7,200 nucleotides of DNA from an uncultured Pseudomonadota bacterium. Its GTDB lineage: Bacteria; Pseudomonadota; Alphaproteobacteria; Rs-D84. Below are positions 5,136-7,200 of this stretch, piece after piece (the stretch's first letter is position 1; every line of letters starts with the position of its first letter). The position numbers were made by a program, and so were the translations under genes. Below the pieces are notes generated by a model, which was not told the DNA's origin, did not search any database, and was given only the letters and a program-made list of their open reading frames with translations. The stretch is from assembly GCA_947165555.1 (NCBI GenBank), contig CAMVAR010000034.1:1-7200 (forward strand), read 5' to 3'.

Positions 5136-5588
5136 ATGGAAAAAAAACCAATTTCAAAGCAGGGATTTGATAATTTAATCAAGGAACTAAAAGATTTGAA
5201 CGAAGTGCAACGGCCAGAGATATTAAGGGTTGTGCAATGGGCGCGGTCGTTGGGGGATTTGTCGGAAAATGCCGATTATAGTGCCGCGCGTGAAAAACAA
5301 CGTCAAATTGATAAACGTATTCAATATATTGAAAATATCATAAATAATGCATCGGTCGTAGATGTTGATAATCTAAGCGGTGACCGCGTGTTGTTCGGGG
5401 CCCGTGTCGTGTGTGAAGATGAATGTCGTATCTTGTCTGATGTTGAATCTGATGGAAAACAGGTTATTTCGTGCACATCACCGGTTGGACGCGCGTTAAT
5501 TGGACGTTGTGTCGGGGATACGTGTTTGGTGCGGTTGCCGTCCGGTGAAAAAGAGTATGAAATATTAGAAGTTAAATTCAAAGACTAA
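5136..5588 (+). CDS. greA: Transcript cleavage/elongation factor GreA
   Basis: Binds the RNA polymerase secondary channel and induces cleavage of backtracked RNA, rescuing arrested complexes. The 150 aa protein has an N-terminal coiled-coil (about 5-75) whose tip carries GDLSENADY at 40-48; D41 and E44 are the acidic pair that coordinates the catalytic metal and fall at the same numbers as in E. coli GreA. The C-terminal FKBP-like domain contains LSGDRVLFGARV (80-91), SPVGRALIG (115-123) and a closing YEILEVKF. It is several residues shorter than the usual 157-158 aa, apparently from a compacted loop around 95-110. First gene of the rightward unit and 27 bp before mutL, so probably co-transcribed with it. 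Confidence 0.96.
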   Translation: MEKKPISKQGFDNLIKELKDLNEVQRPEILRVVQWARSLGDLSENADYSAAREKQRQIDKRIQYIENIINNASVVDVDNLSGDRVLFGARVVCEDECRILSDVESDGKQVISCTSPVGRALIGRCVGDTCLVRLPSGEKEYEILEVKFKD

Positions 5589-5604
5589 CCAGTGGCGGGT
5601 ATTT

Positions 5605-5611
5605 GGGGGGA
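5605..5611 (+). promoter_or_regulatory. G-run acting as probable ribosome-binding site of mutL
   Basis: GGGGGGA ends 4 nt before the GTG at 5616. It is not a textbook Shine-Dalgarno but could pair with the anti-SD through a G-U wobble. Together with the family N-terminus it favours GTG 5616 over the in-frame GTG at 5592. Confidence 0.4.
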
Positions 5612-5615
5612 TTTT

Positions 5616-7200
5616 GTGTCTGTTCGATTGTTGCCTGATTCATTAATAAATCAAATCGCCGCCGGCGAAGTGGTTGAATGCGGTGCCAGCGTCGTGAAAG
5701 AAACGGTTGAAAACTCACTTGATGCGGGTGCGGACCAAATTATTGTTGATGTTGTTGATGGTGGACGGACATTAATAAATGTTGTTGATAATGGGGGCGG
5801 AATGTCGCGCGATGATTTGGCGCGTTGTATTATGCGGCATGCGACATCAAAACTGCCTGATGACGATTTAATGAATATTAATTTTATGGGGTTTCGGGGT
5901 GAAGCGTTGCCGTCAATCGCATCGGTATCCGATATGACAATTGATACGTGTAATGGGGTGGATTCAAATGGGTGGCAATTGGATTGTACAACCGGTGAAA
6001 TACGTCCATCTGATTGGCAAACGGGTACACGAATACGTGTGAAAAATTTGTTTGCAAAAACGCCGGCGCGTCTGAAATTCCTGCGCAGTGACCGGGCCGA
6101 AACCATGGCGGTGTTGGATACGATAAAGCGTCTTGCTATGGCGCGGGTTGATGTTGGGTTTGTGTTAAATAATAAGTGGCGTTTCCCAAAAGGTCAATCC
6201 TTAATGGACCGAATCGTTGCCGTTATGGGTGAAGATGTACGTTCGCGTATGCGGCCAGTTAATGCGGAATCTGGGTCGTTAAATGGTATGAAACTAACCG
6301 GGTTTATTTCGGAACCAACATTACACAGGGCGTCGTCGGTGGACCAGTTTTTGTTTGTAAATGGACGCCCAGTCAAAGACAAGATTTTGGTTGGTGCGTT
6401 GCGTGCGGCGTATATGGATGTTATGCATGCGCGTGAATTTCCATTGTGTGCGTTGTATTTAACTTTGCCCGCCCGAAATGTTGATGTAAACGTATCGCCA
6501 ACCAAGACGGATGTTCATTTTTTGGAACCAACACATGTGCGGGCATTTATTATAAAATCGTTGCGTGATGTGTTGGCGCAAACAATGAAAGATGTCGCGT
6601 GTGTACGGCAAAATCCGGCGTATACACCGATATCGTCGGGAATAAAAAATACAGATTTTTCAAATTTGTTGCCAAATAATACACCTGATGTGGTTGGTGG
6701 GGTACAACTTGGTATGCCGGTACAAAGTTCACCACTGTTTGGTGGGTCAAAAAAAACAGATTTTAATATCGGTGCATGTATGCAACCAGAAAATGTTGTG
6801 TGTGATGATATTTTTTCCCCGGGTCCGTTGGGGCGTGTAATTGGGCAATTTGCAAATAAATACATTATTGCGGCGGCAGGAAATAATTTGGTCATTGTTG
6901 ACCAGCATGCTGCACACGAACGGATAACATACGAAAAAATGCGCACACATATGATTGGGGTGCAACCGTTGTTAACACCTATTGTTGTGCGGTTGCGTGC
7001 CGAAGATGTTGTCGCGATTTTGGGAATTGCCGATGAATTAAAAAATTGTGGGTTGGTTTTAGACGCGTTTGGTGATGATGCAATTGCAATTTTTGAAAAA
7101 CCATCAGATTGGGATATGGACTGGGGGGGACTGTTACATGATATTGCCGACGAGGTTCGTGAATATGGACATTCCAGTGGTCTGCAAGAACGCCTGCATT
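5616..7200 (+). CDS. mutL: DNA mismatch repair protein MutL, endonuclease type (3' end outside window)
   Basis: Links MutS mismatch recognition to strand excision. The GTG-started frame is open to the window edge: 528 residues seen of about 600. The N-terminal GHKL ATPase is complete: INQIAAGEVVE at 11-21, E29 and N33 in KETVENSLDAGA (same numbers as E. coli), DNGGGM at 58-63 (usually DNGxGI), GFRGEAL at 92-98, and VNGRPV in the transducer domain. The usual VHPTK is VSPTK here, a His-to-Ser change. After a low-complexity linker the dimerisation domain begins LGRVIGQF, and DQHAAHERITYE (429-440) exactly fits the nicking motif DQHA(X)2E(X)4E. This MutL should therefore nick DNA itself, as in bacteria without MutH. 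The remaining zinc-site motifs lie past the edge. The start is chosen by the family N-terminus (VSVRLLPDSLINQIAAGE). Confidence 0.96.
   Translation, partial: MSVRLLPDSLINQIAAGEVVECGASVVKETVENSLDAGADQIIVDVVDGGRTLINVVDNGGGMSRDDLARCIMRHATSKLPDDDLMNINFMGFRGEALPSIASVSDMTIDTCNGVDSNGWQLDCTTGEIRPSDWQTGTRIRVKNLFAKTPARLKFLRSDRAETMAVLDTIKRLAMARVDVGFVLNNKWRFPKGQSLMDRIVAVMGEDVRSRMRPVNAESGSLNGMKLTGFISEPTLHRASSVDQFLFVNGRPVKDKILVGALRAAYMDVMHAREFPLCALYLTLPARNVDVNVSPTKTDVHFLEPTHVRAFIIKSLRDVLAQTMKDVACVRQNPAYTPISSGIKNTDFSNLLPNNTPDVVGGVQLGMPVQSSPLFGGSKKTDFNIGACMQPENVVCDDIFSPGPLGRVIGQFANKYIIAAAGNNLVIVDQHAAHERITYEKMRTHMIGVQPLLTPIVVRLRAEDVVAILGIADELKNCGLVLDAFGDDAIAIFEKPSDWDMDWGGLLHDIADEVREYGHSSGLQERLH

Noticed and set aside
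5592..5615. Upstream GTG start for MutL at 5592
   Set aside because: It adds eight residues absent from the family, and the G-run preceding GTG 5616 fits the shorter form.
5651..6965. Series of minus-strand frames of 66-151 codons opposite mutL
   Set aside because: All lie antisense to an uninterrupted mutL frame with full motifs, and none shows recognisable domains or a credible start signal.
1..7200. tRNA, riboswitch, T-box, CRISPR, insertion sequence or dif site
   Set aside because: I looked in the gaps 1-163, 2366-2440, 3798-3952, 5006-5135 and 5589-5615 and saw no cloverleaf, repeat-spacer pattern, transposase or dif-like 28 bp site. A covariance-model search (Infernal/Rfam) would be the decisive test.

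Overview
The window looks like the chromosome of an alphaproteobacterium, probably uncultured or host-associated with a modest genome, at roughly mid-40s percent GC by eye. The clearest clue is the small zinc-finger plus J-domain protein, a family I know from Alphaproteobacteria. An LptG permease points to an LPS-type outer membrane, and MutL carries the endonuclease motif of bacteria that lack MutH. I cannot name genus or order from this sequence. No mobile element, CRISPR array, rRNA or tRNA was seen.

Layout. Two divergent transcription units face away from a 130 bp intergenic region (5006-5135). Leftward (minus strand) run lptG, an unlisted 44-codon membrane micro-ORF, xerD, a zinc-finger/J-domain gene, trxB and serS, ending at a GC-rich hairpin at 139-156. 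The upper part is packed tightly: 24 bp between lptG and the micro-ORF, an ATGA overlap into xerD, and 1 bp between xerD and the J-domain gene. A 75 bp gap before trxB holds a possible internal promoter with a palindrome. serS follows trxB after 21 bp. Rightward (plus strand) run greA and mutL, 27 bp apart; mutL starts at GTG, stays open with no frameshift and leaves the right edge at residue 528. At the far left edge the first codons of another minus-strand gene are visible behind a good ribosome-binding site and a candidate promoter.

The genes are mostly housekeeping: Ser-tRNA charging, thioredoxin reduction, chromosome dimer resolution, LPS export, rescue of backtracked RNA polymerase and mismatch repair. 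They do not form one pathway. The most noteworthy points are the membrane micro-ORF coupled to xerD, a pair of divergent promoters that appear to share one self-palindromic -35 hexamer, and a T/G excess on the plus strand that persists whichever strand is coding. I see no convincing novel multi-gene system.
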